Of a stretch of 64,000 bases of DNA, positions 1 to 9,403 are shown piece by piece. A model generated the notes under the pieces. It was not told where the DNA came from and searched no databases. It saw only the letters and a program-made list of their open reading frames with translations. Every line of letters begins with the position of its first letter. Within the stretch, counting starts at the first letter, position 1. The translations under genes and the position numbers were made by a program. Origin of the DNA: an uncultured Bacteroidia bacterium (lineage in GTDB: Bacteria; Bacteroidota; Bacteroidia; Bacteroidales; Prolixibacteraceae); assembly GCA_903927965.1 (NCBI GenBank), contig CAIYPA010000200.1, forward strand, positions 1 to 64,000, written 5' to 3'.

Positions 1-671
1 CCGAGACAACCATTTATGAATATGACCCAAATTTGCCCGGACGGACAGTATTCGAAAATGGGCAATTTTTTCAGGTCCCACCATTTGCGCGTCCCAGGGT
101 AATCGAACTTCCTGAGCCATATGGGAAAACCCTGCAATATATTATTCCCCATTCTGAAACCTTCACTTTGGCAAAATACCTCGAAAACAAAGGGGTTGAA
201 TTGATTGAGGTTCGTGGAACATGGCCGGTTGAGAATATGTTGCTCATAAAAGCGCTCTATAATTACGGTTTTCTGAACAATCTGCAAATATCACTTGATG
301 GCCATGAGTTCGGAATTATGGATGCCATTAGCGAATACCTTCAAAAATCGGATAAAGGGAAATCAACCGAATTATTCGGTTATTCGCTCCATGTTGAAAT
401 AGAGGGAATTAAAAATGGCCAGTTGGTAAGGCAAACATTGACACATACACACCCATCCTCTTATGGTTCAAATCCCAAATGGACTGGATTGAGGGCTTAT
501 ACAAGAAATGTTGGAATTCCAATGGGTATAGCTGCCCAATTGATAGCACAAGGGAAATATAAAGGGGTAGGTGCATTGTATCCTGAATTTGTTTTCAACC
601 CCGAAACCGTTTTTGAAGAATTGGCCAAAAGGCAAATTTACATACACACTGAGGAAGAAATAATAATTTGA
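1..671 (+). CDS. Saccharopine dehydrogenase-like protein, C-terminal part (5' end outside the window)
   Basis: The frame is open from the first bases of the window, so this is the C-terminal part of a larger protein; the internal TTG at 33 is not a real start. The last 220 or so residues look like the C-terminal domain of saccharopine dehydrogenase/reductase-like proteins (NADP-dependent, Rossmann domain expected upstream). The tail has a run around GKYKGVGALYPE followed by an FEELAKRQI-type end, the usual closing pattern of this family. It ends a few bases before phnX and is probably the first gene of the same operon. A family oxidoreductase beside AEP genes could act on an amino or aldehyde intermediate, but this is inference from position only; lysine metabolism is an alternative. 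Confidence 0.72.
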   Translation, partial: ETTIYEYDPNLPGRTVFENGQFFQVPPFARPRVIELPEPYGKTLQYIIPHSETFTLAKYLENKGVELIEVRGTWPVENMLLIKALYNYGFLNNLQISLDGHEFGIMDAISEYLQKSDKGKSTELFGYSLHVEIEGIKNGQLVRQTLTHTHPSSYGSNPKWTGLRAYTRNVGIPMGIAAQLIAQGKYKGVGALYPEFVFNPETVFEELAKRQIYIHTEEEIII

Positions 672-676
672 AAATC

Positions 677-1489
677 ATGCAGAAATTGAACAACATAGAT
701 GCAGTCATCTTCGATTGGGCCGGTACATTAATCGACTATGGATGTATGGCTCCTACCCAGGTCTTTGTGCAGGTGTTTAAGTCGAAAGAAATTTCTCTTA
801 GCAATGAAGAGGCAAGGGCACCCATGGGATTGGCGAAGAGAGACCATATTAGGGAATTGATGCAGCTTGTCTCCATTCAAAAACAATGGATTCAAAAATA
901 TGAAAGATCCCCCTCTGAAGCCGATATGGAAGCAATATACACCGAACTTGAACCGGTTCTTGCAAATGTAGTTAAAAACCACACGACTCCGATTCACGGT
1001 GCAGTTGAACTTGTCAACCTGCTCCAATCGCAGGGTATTAAAGTTGGTACCACGACTGGCTATGTTGCAGAAATGATGGACAATATATTGCCCATTACAA
1101 CAGCGCGGGGACTGGTTCCTGATTCGGTTGTTAATTCTTCAGAAGTTTCAGCAGGTCGTCCTTTCCCTTACATGATTTACCGGAACTGCCAGAAATTGAA
1201 TGTTTTTGAATTGAATCGGATGGTTAAAATCGGAGATACGGTTGCAGATATCCAGGAAGGTGTAAATGCCGGGATGTGGACAATCGGGTTAACAAAATCG
1301 GGAAATGAACTTGGCCTGTCGCTGGCTGAAACTGAAATTGCCGACCCAATTTGGCTTAAGGAAAAAATTGCCATTGCCTCTAAAAAATTGCTTGATGCTG
1401 GTGCCGACTTTGTGGTCGAAGGTGTATGGAATTGCTATCCAATCCTTAAGGAAATCGACAATCTGATTGAAACCAGAAATATCAAATAA
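677..1489 (+). CDS. phnX: Phosphonoacetaldehyde hydrolase (phosphonatase)
   Basis: This HAD-superfamily enzyme cleaves the C-P bond of phosphonoacetaldehyde to give acetaldehyde and phosphate, the last step of the AEP route. The 270-residue length is typical. The HAD motif I reads DWAGT, with Asp13 as nucleophile and the Ala-Gly-Thr variation characteristic of phosphonatases. Lys54 in MGLAKRDH corresponds to the Schiff-base lysine (Lys53 in the Bacillus cereus enzyme). The later GDTVADIQEG motif supplies the magnesium-binding acidic residues. I chose ATG 677 over the in-frame TTG at 668, which overlaps the previous stop. It lies in a tight run with the MFS permease and phnW, which confirms the role. 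Confidence 0.95.
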   Translation: MQKLNNIDAVIFDWAGTLIDYGCMAPTQVFVQVFKSKEISLSNEEARAPMGLAKRDHIRELMQLVSIQKQWIQKYERSPSEADMEAIYTELEPVLANVVKNHTTPIHGAVELVNLLQSQGIKVGTTTGYVAEMMDNILPITTARGLVPDSVVNSSEVSAGRPFPYMIYRNCQKLNVFELNRMVKIGDTVADIQEGVNAGMWTIGLTKSGNELGLSLAETEIADPIWLKEKIAIASKKLLDAGADFVVEGVWNCYPILKEIDNLIETRNIK

Positions 1490-1503
1490 TCCAAACAATT
1501 CAT

Positions 1504-2841
1504 ATGACAAAAGCAGTTTCTCCAGCCATGAAAAAATGGCGGATCCAGATATTTGCAGTCACATGGCTTGCATATTTTGGCATGTATTTTTGCCGCAAAA
1601 ATTTCAGTGTGGTAATGCCCATAATGAGCCGGGAGTTAAGTACATCAAAGGAGGAATTTGCGTTTATAATAACCATTTACAGCGTAATGTATATGCTGGG
1701 TCAGTTTCTGAGCGGCTATCTTAGCGACCGGCATGGTCCGCGTCTGATTGTTGGGATTGGCCTTCTACTTGCAGTCATTTCAAATCTACTGATGGGATGG
1801 ATCGGTACGATGGGTTCTTTCGTCTTTTTAATGGGACTGAATGGATTTGGACAATCATCTGGTTGGTCCGGACTCGTAAAAAACCTGACTCCCTGGTTCA
1901 AAAAGAGGGAACGTGGCGTGATGATGTCATTTTGGACTACCTGTTATGTTCTGGGGGGAGTTGCTGCAACAGCATTTGCAACTTATTGGCTGACCAATCA
2001 AACTATCCTTATTGAATATTCCTGGAGAAGGGCTTTTCTTGCACCATCCATTCTTTTATTGATCATTTCGATCATTTACATTGTATTTGTCCGCAATAGT
2101 CCAACCGATGTCGGTCTTGAAACATTTGAGAAGAACAACATTTCTAAGAAAGGAAAGAGAAAAGAGAGGGAAGCACAGATTGCAGTCCTAAAAAATGGTG
2201 CTGTATGGATTGCTTCAGCCATGTACTTTTTTTTGAAATTTACCAGATATGCATTTCTTTTCTGGCTTCCACTTTATTTATCGGAAGCACTTTCCTATTC
2301 CGACCAACAGGCCGGATATACGTCAATGGCTTATGAAGCATTTGGATTCCTGGGAGTCCTGGCTGCAGGTTTTGCTTCTGATTATTTGTTTAAGGCACGG
2401 AGGTTCCCTATCAGCTCAATCATGTTGTTCGGATTGGCCATCGTTTTATTTTTGCAACCATATATAAGTCCTTTGGGAATTGTTCCAACCATTCTTTCCA
2501 TTGGTCTAATTGGATTTTTCACTTATGGTCCAGACTCCTTAATGTCGGGCGCTGCTGCGATGGACATGGGGAAAAACCATGGCGCGGCAATGTCTGCCGG
2601 CTTGATCAATGGTATTGGATCCATGGGGCAGCTGTTGTCGCCTTTTGCTGTGGCATATGTTTCACAGAAATATGGATGGAACAGCCTATTCCAACTATTT
2701 GTATTCGTTTCCCTTATCGCTGCATTTCTACTAATTCTAAAATGGAATTATGGAATTGAAAATCAATCTGATGAAATACCCGAAATATCTTCATCAGATT
2801 CCGTGGAATATACGGAATTGGGGCTTAACCCCAATATATAA
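1504..2841 (+). CDS. MFS transporter of the organophosphate:phosphate antiporter (GlpT/UhpT) type
   Basis: This inner-membrane permease has 445 residues and about twelve hydrophobic segments. The N-terminus (WLAYFGMYFCRKNFSV) and the loop SGYLSDRHGPR are the signature of the OPA family, whose known members exchange glycerol-3-phosphate, hexose phosphates or phosphoglycerate for phosphate. The ORF sits between phnX and phnW, 14 bases after the former and 22 before the latter, so the likely substrate is AEP or a related aminophosphonate. That would be an alternative to the ABC-type PhnSTUV importers. The substrate is inferred from position and the family call from sequence. Confidence 0.85.
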   Translation: MTKAVSPAMKKWRIQIFAVTWLAYFGMYFCRKNFSVVMPIMSRELSTSKEEFAFIITIYSVMYMLGQFLSGYLSDRHGPRLIVGIGLLLAVISNLLMGWIGTMGSFVFLMGLNGFGQSSGWSGLVKNLTPWFKKRERGVMMSFWTTCYVLGGVAATAFATYWLTNQTILIEYSWRRAFLAPSILLLIISIIYIVFVRNSPTDVGLETFEKNNISKKGKRKEREAQIAVLKNGAVWIASAMYFFLKFTRYAFLFWLPLYLSEALSYSDQQAGYTSMAYEAFGFLGVLAAGFASDYLFKARRFPISSIMLFGLAIVLFLQPYISPLGIVPTILSIGLIGFFTYGPDSLMSGAAAMDMGKNHGAAMSAGLINGIGSMGQLLSPFAVAYVSQKYGWNSLFQLFVFVSLIAAFLLILKWNYGIENQSDEIPEISSSDSVEYTELGLNPNI

Positions 2842-2863
2842 TTACTATCAAATTTAAAAGTAT

Positions 2864-3967
2864 ATGGACAATAAACTATTTACGCCAGGCCCTTTAAATA
2901 CAAAACGCTCAGTAAAGAAAGCCATGCTTCATGATATGGGGTCGCGTGACATTGAATTTTTACAGGTAATTGCGGAAATACGCAATGATCTGCTCGAAAT
3001 TGCAGGGGTAACCCTTGAAGAAGGTTACGACTCGGTATTGATGCAGGGATCAGGAACATTTGGCGTGGAATCGGTCATATCGACAACTATTCCTGAATAT
3101 GGTCATTTGCTGTTAGTTACAAATGGGTCATATGGCAACCGTATCGGAAATATGACAAATGTTTATGAGATTAAAACAACTACCTTAAGTTATAAGGAAA
3201 ATATTGTACCACCCTATCAGGATGTTGAACAAGCCTTACAAAAGGATGATTCAATTACCCATGTGGCCATTGTCCATTGCGAAACCACCACAGGCATTTT
3301 TAACGACATTGAAAATGTGGGTTATATAGCCAACAAATACAAGAAAATTTTTATCGTTGATGCAATGAGCAGTTTCGGTGCAGTCCCTATTGATTTAAAA
3401 GCAATTGGCATCGATTATTTAATATCATCTTCAAATAAATGTATTGAAGGTGTACCCGGATTTTCCTTTGTCATCTTCAAAACCAATTCATTGAAGGGTT
3501 GTAAAGGGAATGCCAGAACGGTATCTCTTGACCTTTACAGTCAATGGATTGAAATGAAAATCAGCAATCAATTCCGGTTTACACCGCCGATCCAATCTAT
3601 TCTTGCCTTCCATAAAGCCATTGAAGAGTTAAAATTGGAAGGAGGTGTCCTGAAACGATCAGAGCGTTACCAGCAAAATTACAATAGTCTGATTGAAGGA
3701 ACTGAGTCCCTCGGTTTGGCAACTTATCTGGCAAAAAAAGACCAGGGATATATAATCACCTCATTTTTATATCCGAAGCATCCGAATTTTGATTTTACCC
3801 AATTCTACGAAAAGTTGCACCTGCGTGGACAGGTCATTTATCAGGGGAAATTATCCGATACAGATTGTTTCCGGATAGGCAATATTGGTCAGCTATATAT
3901 GGAAGATATTGATAATTTGATTGTTGCTATACAAGAGGTGTTGGTCGAGATGGGAGTTCCGGTGTAA
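2864..3967 (+). CDS. phnW: 2-aminoethylphosphonate--pyruvate transaminase
   Basis: This PLP-dependent class V aminotransferase (367 residues, the family norm) converts AEP plus pyruvate to phosphonoacetaldehyde plus alanine, feeding PhnX. The N-terminus LFTPGPLNT and the early segment DMGSRDIEF are typical of PhnW. Asp166 in FIVDAMSSFG contacts the cofactor ring nitrogen, and Lys192 in SSSNKCIEGVPGF is the Schiff-base lysine (Lys194 in the Salmonella enzyme). The gene is followed by a 9-bp perfect hairpin without a T tract (3970-3992) and then by the pbfA candidate. Confidence 0.95.
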   Translation: MDNKLFTPGPLNTKRSVKKAMLHDMGSRDIEFLQVIAEIRNDLLEIAGVTLEEGYDSVLMQGSGTFGVESVISTTIPEYGHLLLVTNGSYGNRIGNMTNVYEIKTTTLSYKENIVPPYQDVEQALQKDDSITHVAIVHCETTTGIFNDIENVGYIANKYKKIFIVDAMSSFGAVPIDLKAIGIDYLISSSNKCIEGVPGFSFVIFKTNSLKGCKGNARTVSLDLYSQWIEMKISNQFRFTPPIQSILAFHKAIEELKLEGGVLKRSERYQQNYNSLIEGTESLGLATYLAKKDQGYIITSFLYPKHPNFDFTQFYEKLHLRGQVIYQGKLSDTDCFRIGNIGQLYMEDIDNLIVAIQEVLVEMGVPV

Positions 3968-3969
3968 AA

Positions 3970-3992
3970 GTTACAATTAATCAAATTGTAAC
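3970..3992. promoter_or_regulatory. Perfect inverted repeat between phnW and the pbfA candidate
   Basis: GTTACAATT at 3970-3978 is matched by AATTGTAAC at 3984-3992, separated by five bases. No T run follows on the plus strand, so it is a poor terminator. It could be an operator, a processing hairpin or an mRNA stabiliser between two cistrons. Only the symmetry is seen directly. Confidence 0.4.
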
Positions 3993-4089
3993 ACCAGATT
4001 CACTGGATTGTAATATCATTCCTTGACCTTTGCCAACGGAATTTACAACAAAAGTGAATAATTGTTTAAAGTGGCTTTATATCATAGAT

Positions 4090-5451
4090 ATGGAAAAGGA
4101 TACAAACATTTTGGCAATTGAAGGAGATATCAATTTTTCTGAAGAACGTAGGAGATGGGATCAGGAAATATCAGATCCATTGACACGGAAGATTTTGGAC
4201 GATGATGCCCGTTATTTCCTTCACCAATCGATGTCAACGCCCTGCCTCGATGTCCTCGAACATTCCAAAGGAAGTGGGATGACAACGTTATCTGGCAGAT
4301 ATTTGCTTGATTTCCATGGAAACAATGTGCATCAACTTGGTTATGGGAATGAGTATGTAATCAACCGGATTCAGGAACAAATGGAAACACTCTCCTTCTC
4401 GCCCCGGAGGTACACCAATCAACCTGCAGTTGAACTTGCAGAAAAACTGGCAAGCCTGTTGCCGGGCGACCTGAACCGATGTTTGTTTGCTCCAGGTGGC
4501 ACCTCCGCTGTTGGCATAGCTTTGAAGCTGGCCAGATTGGTCACTGGGAAATACAAGGTAATATCACTTTACGACTCATTTCATGGTGCCTCGCTTGATG
4601 CCATTTCAGTAGGTGGTGAAGCGGTGTTCCGTAAGTACATGGGGCCAATGATGCCAGGTGTTGTTTCTATTCCGCCACCTACAACCTACAGGGGAATTTT
4701 TGGTCATAACGAAGCCGATCAGCTAAAATATGCTGATTATCTTGAATATGTCATTGAGAAGGAAGGTGACATTGGTGCGTTTATTGCCGAAACGGTGCGC
4801 AATACCGATGTACAAATACCTTCAAAAGCGTATTGGCAAAAGGTGCGGGAAATTTGTACCAAACATGGTGTATTACTGATTCTTGATGAAATCCCGATCG
4901 CCCTTGGGCGAACCGGCAAAATGTTCGCATTCGAGAACTTCGGTATTGAACCCGATATTCTTTGTCTTGGGAAAGGTTTGGGAGGAGGAATAATACCTTT
5001 TGCTGCTATTGTCACCCGTGATCGCTTCAACATTGCAAATGATGTCTCGCTTGGACATTACACGCATGAGAAAAACCCACTTGGGAGTGTTGCCGCCTTA
5101 TCAACAATCCGTTACATCGAAGATAAAAAACTACTTGAAAAAGTGGCTGAAAATGGATCCTATATGCTTGACAGATTGAACCGGTTAAAAAAACAGTTCC
5201 CATTGATTGGCGATATACGTGGTTTGGGTTTTCTTTGGGGAATAGAATTGGTTAAAGATCAGTTGACCAAGGAGAAGGCGACTGAGGAAGCTGAAAAGAT
5301 CCTGTACGATTGTATGCGAAATGGGTTAAGTTTTAAGGTTTCGCAGGGAAATGTCCTTCAACTTTCTCCAGCCCTGACAATTAGCCATGAAGAATTGCAA
5401 ACGGCCTTATCAATACTGATGGTCGTATTTGACAAGTATAGCGAACATTAA
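4090..5451 (+). CDS. pbfA: Class III aminotransferase-fold PLP enzyme, probable (R)-1-hydroxy-2-aminoethylphosphonate ammonia-lyase
   Basis: This is a fold-type I PLP enzyme of class III aminotransferase form (453 residues). APGGTSA near 134-140 is the phosphate-binding loop, LDEIP with Asp266 holds the pyridine nitrogen, and Lys295 in LGKGLGGG is the Schiff-base lysine. PbfA is a class III-like enzyme found with phnW and phnX that eliminates ammonia from (R)-1-hydroxy-AEP to give phosphonoacetaldehyde, so a second PLP gene of this class beside phnWX most likely fills that role. A true omega-aminotransferase remains possible. I chose ATG 4090 because the upstream in-frame extension (from a TTG at 4030) is low-complexity spacer and homologues begin near this Met. 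Confidence 0.75.
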   Translation: MEKDTNILAIEGDINFSEERRRWDQEISDPLTRKILDDDARYFLHQSMSTPCLDVLEHSKGSGMTTLSGRYLLDFHGNNVHQLGYGNEYVINRIQEQMETLSFSPRRYTNQPAVELAEKLASLLPGDLNRCLFAPGGTSAVGIALKLARLVTGKYKVISLYDSFHGASLDAISVGGEAVFRKYMGPMMPGVVSIPPPTTYRGIFGHNEADQLKYADYLEYVIEKEGDIGAFIAETVRNTDVQIPSKAYWQKVREICTKHGVLLILDEIPIALGRTGKMFAFENFGIEPDILCLGKGLGGGIIPFAAIVTRDRFNIANDVSLGHYTHEKNPLGSVAALSTIRYIEDKKLLEKVAENGSYMLDRLNRLKKQFPLIGDIRGLGFLWGIELVKDQLTKEKATEEAEKILYDCMRNGLSFKVSQGNVLQLSPALTISHEELQTALSILMVVFDKYSEH

Positions 5452-5484
5452 CTTTAAATTGTTAACAATTAAAATGAAAGTCCA

Positions 5485-6024
5485 ATGATAAAACACACAA
5501 ATATTTTAATCTTGATCTTCCTTTTGTTTTCGGGGAGGATTTTTTCGCAGGGTGCTTGGGCAATGTCAGATATGGGTGGAGAAAAAACCCCAGGATCTTC
5601 AGCAACAGGTTTGCCTGTTTTCGAATTTAAAGTTTATTCAAATGACAATGACCTGAACGCAATTACACAAGAGATGGCAGGTGAGCATTTTTTGGGAGGT
5701 TTTATATCCCGAAAAATGTACCTGCTCGATTCAAAATATACCTATGAAGTGCAGACCGTGCCTGGAAACCCTCAAACTAGAACGATGGTCAGGAAACCTG
5801 TCATTTACGATGCTGTAAAAAAAATTGAACGTTACCTCAAAAAGTCGGTCAAAAAAGGGGAGATCACTCTTGAATCCGCCTCATGGGAATTTAACAAAGT
5901 TTTGGATGTAGCAATCAATGTACTCACTGCCGATACCGGGAGCCTCGAAAAGACGATCAACAATACAAATGACATGGCTTCATTGATTAATCTTTTAACA
6001 AAAAGGGTAATTCTCGTGTTATAG
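5485..6024 (+). CDS. Hypothetical secreted protein between the AEP genes and the SusC/SusD pair
   Basis: This protein has 179 residues and no recognised family. The N-terminus MIKHTNILILIFLLFSGRIFS is a clear signal peptide, probably cut near the SQG at 21-23. The mature part is small and mixed alpha/beta, with a lysine-rich helix around 113-128. It starts 33 bases after the pbfA candidate and 118 bases before the susC start, on the same strand. It therefore probably belongs to the same transcription unit and may be a periplasmic factor working with the outer-membrane importer. No catalytic motif is visible. Confidence 0.7.
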   Translation: MIKHTNILILIFLLFSGRIFSQGAWAMSDMGGEKTPGSSATGLPVFEFKVYSNDNDLNAITQEMAGEHFLGGFISRKMYLLDSKYTYEVQTVPGNPQTRTMVRKPVIYDAVKKIERYLKKSVKKGEITLESASWEFNKVLDVAINVLTADTGSLEKTINNTNDMASLINLLTKRVILVL

Positions 6025-6068
6025 TCCGTCTGCGAAAATAAATTAAATTATTGATATATTGATATTTA

Positions 6069-6084
6069 CAGTATAAATATACTG
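6069..6084. promoter_or_regulatory. 16-bp perfect palindrome upstream of susC
   Basis: CAGTATA and TATACTG flank a two-base centre, 59 bases before the chosen susC start. Position and perfect symmetry suit a dimeric regulator site, but no regulator gene is adjacent and the region is very AT-rich, so chance is possible. Confidence 0.35.
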
Positions 6085-6142
6085 CAATATGCTCAAGTTA
6101 TGTCAAAAATGCAAATATGTATTATTTCTAATTCTTTATAAA

Positions 6143-9100
6143 ATGCAAAGAACTATTATTTTAGCAATCATGGTTTTGCTGTTTGGAACTTCACTCTATG
6201 CCCAGAAAGCAAAAATTGAAGGAACAGTTAAAATCGGTAATGGGGAAACGTTGCCAGGTGCAACTGTTCTCCTAAAAGGCACCACAGTTGGAGCAATGAC
6301 CAGTGGAGATGGGAAATTCAACCTTATGGCCGAACCCAAGGACATCATTGTGGTATCTTACATTGGATTTGAACCCAAAGAGGTTACTGTTGGGAATCAA
6401 AAAGTTATTGTTATTACGCTTGAGGAGGCAAAAGAGCAGATAAAGGAAGTTATTGTCACTGCTTTAGGTATTGAAAAACAAAAAAGTACCATTGGATTTG
6501 CTGTGCAAGGTGTTAAAGGAAGTGAGATGATTAAAGCGAGGGAACCCAATGCAATCAATTCCCTGACAGGGAAAGTAGCTGGATTAACGGTGGGTGCATC
6601 CTCCGAAATACTTGGATCTCCTACAGTTCTGCTTCGCGGGTATGCCCCACTTTATGTCGTTGACGGTGTACCTGTCCAAACCGATACCTGGAATATAAAT
6701 CCCGATGATATCGAAAGTTACACCATTCTGAAAGGGCCAAGCGCAGCAGCTTTATACGGATCAAGAGGACAATATGGTGCTATCCAGATTACTACCAAGC
6801 GTGGTACTGGCGACAAACGCGGATTTGTGGTTGATTTTAATTCAAGTACCATGGTTGAAAGTGGCTTTTTGGCCATTCCAAAAGTTCAGGATGAATATGG
6901 CCCCGGCGACCATGGGATATATGCATTTGCCGATGGTAAAGGAGGCGGTTTAAATGATGGTGATTATGATGTTTGGGGACCAAAGTTTGATGGACAATTG
7001 ATTCCGCAATATGATGGCTTGTACACACCAGGTACTTCTTATACAACAACTTTCGCAAATGGTTCGACCTACAAAGGGAATATCAAACCAACACCCTATA
7101 TTGCGCGTGGAAAAGACAACCTGAAACGTTTTCTTGAACCGGGACTTTTATCAAACAACAGTATTGCCCTTTCTGCAAGTGGGGAAAAATACGATCTCCG
7201 TTTTTCTGCTTCACACAGTTACCAGAATGGTATTGTACCAAATACTTCGCTCAATATTACCAATTTTAACCTGACTGGTGGTTACAACATTACAAAGAAA
7301 CTTCGTGTTAGTGCAAACATGGCTTTCAGCCGTCAATACACGCCCAATGTCCCTGATGTCACTTATGGTCCAAACAGTATAATATACAACATTATAGCTT
7401 GGGGAGGGGCTGATTGGAATATTGCCGATATGCGCAACTACTGGCAGCCGGGGAAAGAGGGTGTCCAGTCAATATATGCCGAATATCAGCGTTACCACAA
7501 TCCCTATTTTATGTCATACGAATGGCTGCGCGGACATTATAAAAGCGACCTCACAGGGAATGCCGCCATATCGTATAAAGTCAATGATTACCTTAGCTTG
7601 CAAGCTCGTACCGCCATTTCAACATACGACTTGTTCCTTTCTGAAAAACTTCCATTTTCAGCCCACCCTTATGGCCGTGAAGCAGGTGAAGGTGATTACC
7701 GGGAAGACAAGCGCAACTTATTCGAGAACAATACGGATATTCTTTTATCATACGACCGTTATGTTACGCCTAAGCTTAGTTTGCACACCACTGTCGGTGG
7801 TAATATCCGTTCGTACAATTTCAGGAGTAGTTACGCATCAACCGACTATTTGAATGTACCTGGATGGTATAACCTGAGCAACTCTAAAAATCCGGTAAAA
7901 TCGTACAATTATGAAGCACCTATGCAGGTATTAAGTGCCTATGCAACCGCCGACCTTACTTACAATGATTTCCTGACATTGTCGTTAACTGGACGTGCCG
8001 ATGAAAACTCGACATTGCCTGTTGGCAACAATACTTACTTTTATCCTTCGGTTTCTACAAGTATCGAGCTTTCGAAATTGGTGACCATCCCTCACGTTAA
8101 AACGTGGAAAGTTAGGGGTTCATATGCCAATGTTGGAAGTGCCCTTACTTCTTCAACAATCGGATCAACCGACGAAGTTCTAGGTTCTTCGGTTGCCGGG
8201 TATGGAAGCAGCTACAGATCGCCATACGATGGGCCGACCTATAAAAATTCATCATCATATGGCATTAACCTGATCCAGGGAAAACCAGGCGCTACCTATA
8301 CCAATGCCATTTCAAATCCCAACCTGAAACCAAGTTCAAGTTCGGCATGGGAAGCAGGAACAGATATCGGTCTATTTGAAAACAGGCTCATGTTCGATGT
8401 AACTTATTTTTCGAGCATCGATGGCCCACAAATCTTCTCATTGCCAATTTCAGGAGCAACCGGATATTCATCGGCACTCGTGAATGGGATCAAAGTTCAG
8501 CGAAAAGGGATCGAAATTAGTGTTGCAGGCTCACCAATACGCAATGTAAAAGGCTTTAGCTGGGACATTTCGGCAAACTATTCGACCAATCAACAATACC
8601 TGAAAGAAATTTACCCCGGCGTAGAAAAACTCAATATCTATTTGAAAGTTGGTGACCGTATGGATAAAATGTACGGTACAGACTTTGTCAGGACTTCTGA
8701 TGGAACAATTATTAATGATGCTAGCGGCAGACCAATCAAAAACTCTGTTTCTCAATATCTTGGAAATGCAAATTCAAATTGGGTCGGAGCCATTAACAAC
8801 ACGTTGTCGTACAAAAATTTCAGCTTGAAATTTCAGTTTGATGGTCGTTTCGGTGGAACAATTATTGACTATGTTGAAAAGAAAACCTATCAGGGCGGAC
8901 GGCACATCAACACGGTACTTGGTGACATGGGAGTCGCCAGGTTAAACGATACAAAAGGTATAAAATCGTATGTTGGTCAAGGGGTAGTGGTTAGCAATGG
9001 GCAAGCCATCGAGTACGATTCTGATGGGAATGTAACAAACTACAGCAAACTTCAGTTTGCACCAAATACGACTGTAACGTATCTGCAAGATTATATCAGC

Positions 9101-9367
9101 CGTTATTATGGGACCGATGTTGCTGACCGTATCAGCCGCACTTTCGTGAAATTGCGTGAAGTCGTCCTGACCTACAATATCCCTCAAGCTTTCCTTGGCA
9201 AAAACTTGATCAAACAAGCCAGTATCTCTTTCGTAGGCCGTAACCTCTTGTATTTTGCCGAAAGAAGCGATATCGATATCGAACAATACGCAAATACGAG
9301 TGGTTCCTCAGGGCTTCAAACGCCCACCACACGCCGCTATGGGTTTAACCTGAATATTAGCTTCTAA
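6143..9367 (+). CDS. SusC/RagA family TonB-dependent outer-membrane transporter
   Basis: This large (1074-residue) TonB-dependent channel works with the SusD-like lipoprotein encoded next. The order is signal peptide (MQRTIILAIMVLLFGTSLYAQ), a carboxypeptidase-regulatory-like domain around 22-105 (GTVKIGNGETLPGATVLLKG), the plug domain with the family motif around VDGVPVQTDTWNINPDDIES, then a long beta-barrel. The C-terminus ends in ...NLNISF, an aromatic barrel-insertion signal. ATG 6143 is preferred over the upstream ATG at 6089 because it places the signal peptide at the N-terminus. The substrate is unknown; co-direction with the phosphonate genes suggests a phosphonate-bearing ligand. Confidence 0.95.
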   Translation: MQRTIILAIMVLLFGTSLYAQKAKIEGTVKIGNGETLPGATVLLKGTTVGAMTSGDGKFNLMAEPKDIIVVSYIGFEPKEVTVGNQKVIVITLEEAKEQIKEVIVTALGIEKQKSTIGFAVQGVKGSEMIKAREPNAINSLTGKVAGLTVGASSEILGSPTVLLRGYAPLYVVDGVPVQTDTWNINPDDIESYTILKGPSAAALYGSRGQYGAIQITTKRGTGDKRGFVVDFNSSTMVESGFLAIPKVQDEYGPGDHGIYAFADGKGGGLNDGDYDVWGPKFDGQLIPQYDGLYTPGTSYTTTFANGSTYKGNIKPTPYIARGKDNLKRFLEPGLLSNNSIALSASGEKYDLRFSASHSYQNGIVPNTSLNITNFNLTGGYNITKKLRVSANMAFSRQYTPNVPDVTYGPNSIIYNIIAWGGADWNIADMRNYWQPGKEGVQSIYAEYQRYHNPYFMSYEWLRGHYKSDLTGNAAISYKVNDYLSLQARTAISTYDLFLSEKLPFSAHPYGREAGEGDYREDKRNLFENNTDILLSYDRYVTPKLSLHTTVGGNIRSYNFRSSYASTDYLNVPGWYNLSNSKNPVKSYNYEAPMQVLSAYATADLTYNDFLTLSLTGRADENSTLPVGNNTYFYPSVSTSIELSKLVTIPHVKTWKVRGSYANVGSALTSSTIGSTDEVLGSSVAGYGSSYRSPYDGPTYKNSSSYGINLIQGKPGATYTNAISNPNLKPSSSSAWEAGTDIGLFENRLMFDVTYFSSIDGPQIFSLPISGATGYSSALVNGIKVQRKGIEISVAGSPIRNVKGFSWDISANYSTNQQYLKEIYPGVEKLNIYLKVGDRMDKMYGTDFVRTSDGTIINDASGRPIKNSVSQYLGNANSNWVGAINNTLSYKNFSLKFQFDGRFGGTIIDYVEKKTYQGGRHINTVLGDMGVARLNDTKGIKSYVGQGVVVSNGQAIEYDSDGNVTNYSKLQFAPNTTVTYLQDYISRYYGTDVADRISRTFVKLREVVLTYNIPQAFLGKNLIKQASISFVGRNLLYFAERSDIDIEQYANTSGSSGLQTPTTRRYGFNLNISF

Positions 9368-9403
9368 TCCTAATAGTTTATACAAATTTTAAATTACGCA
9401 GAA

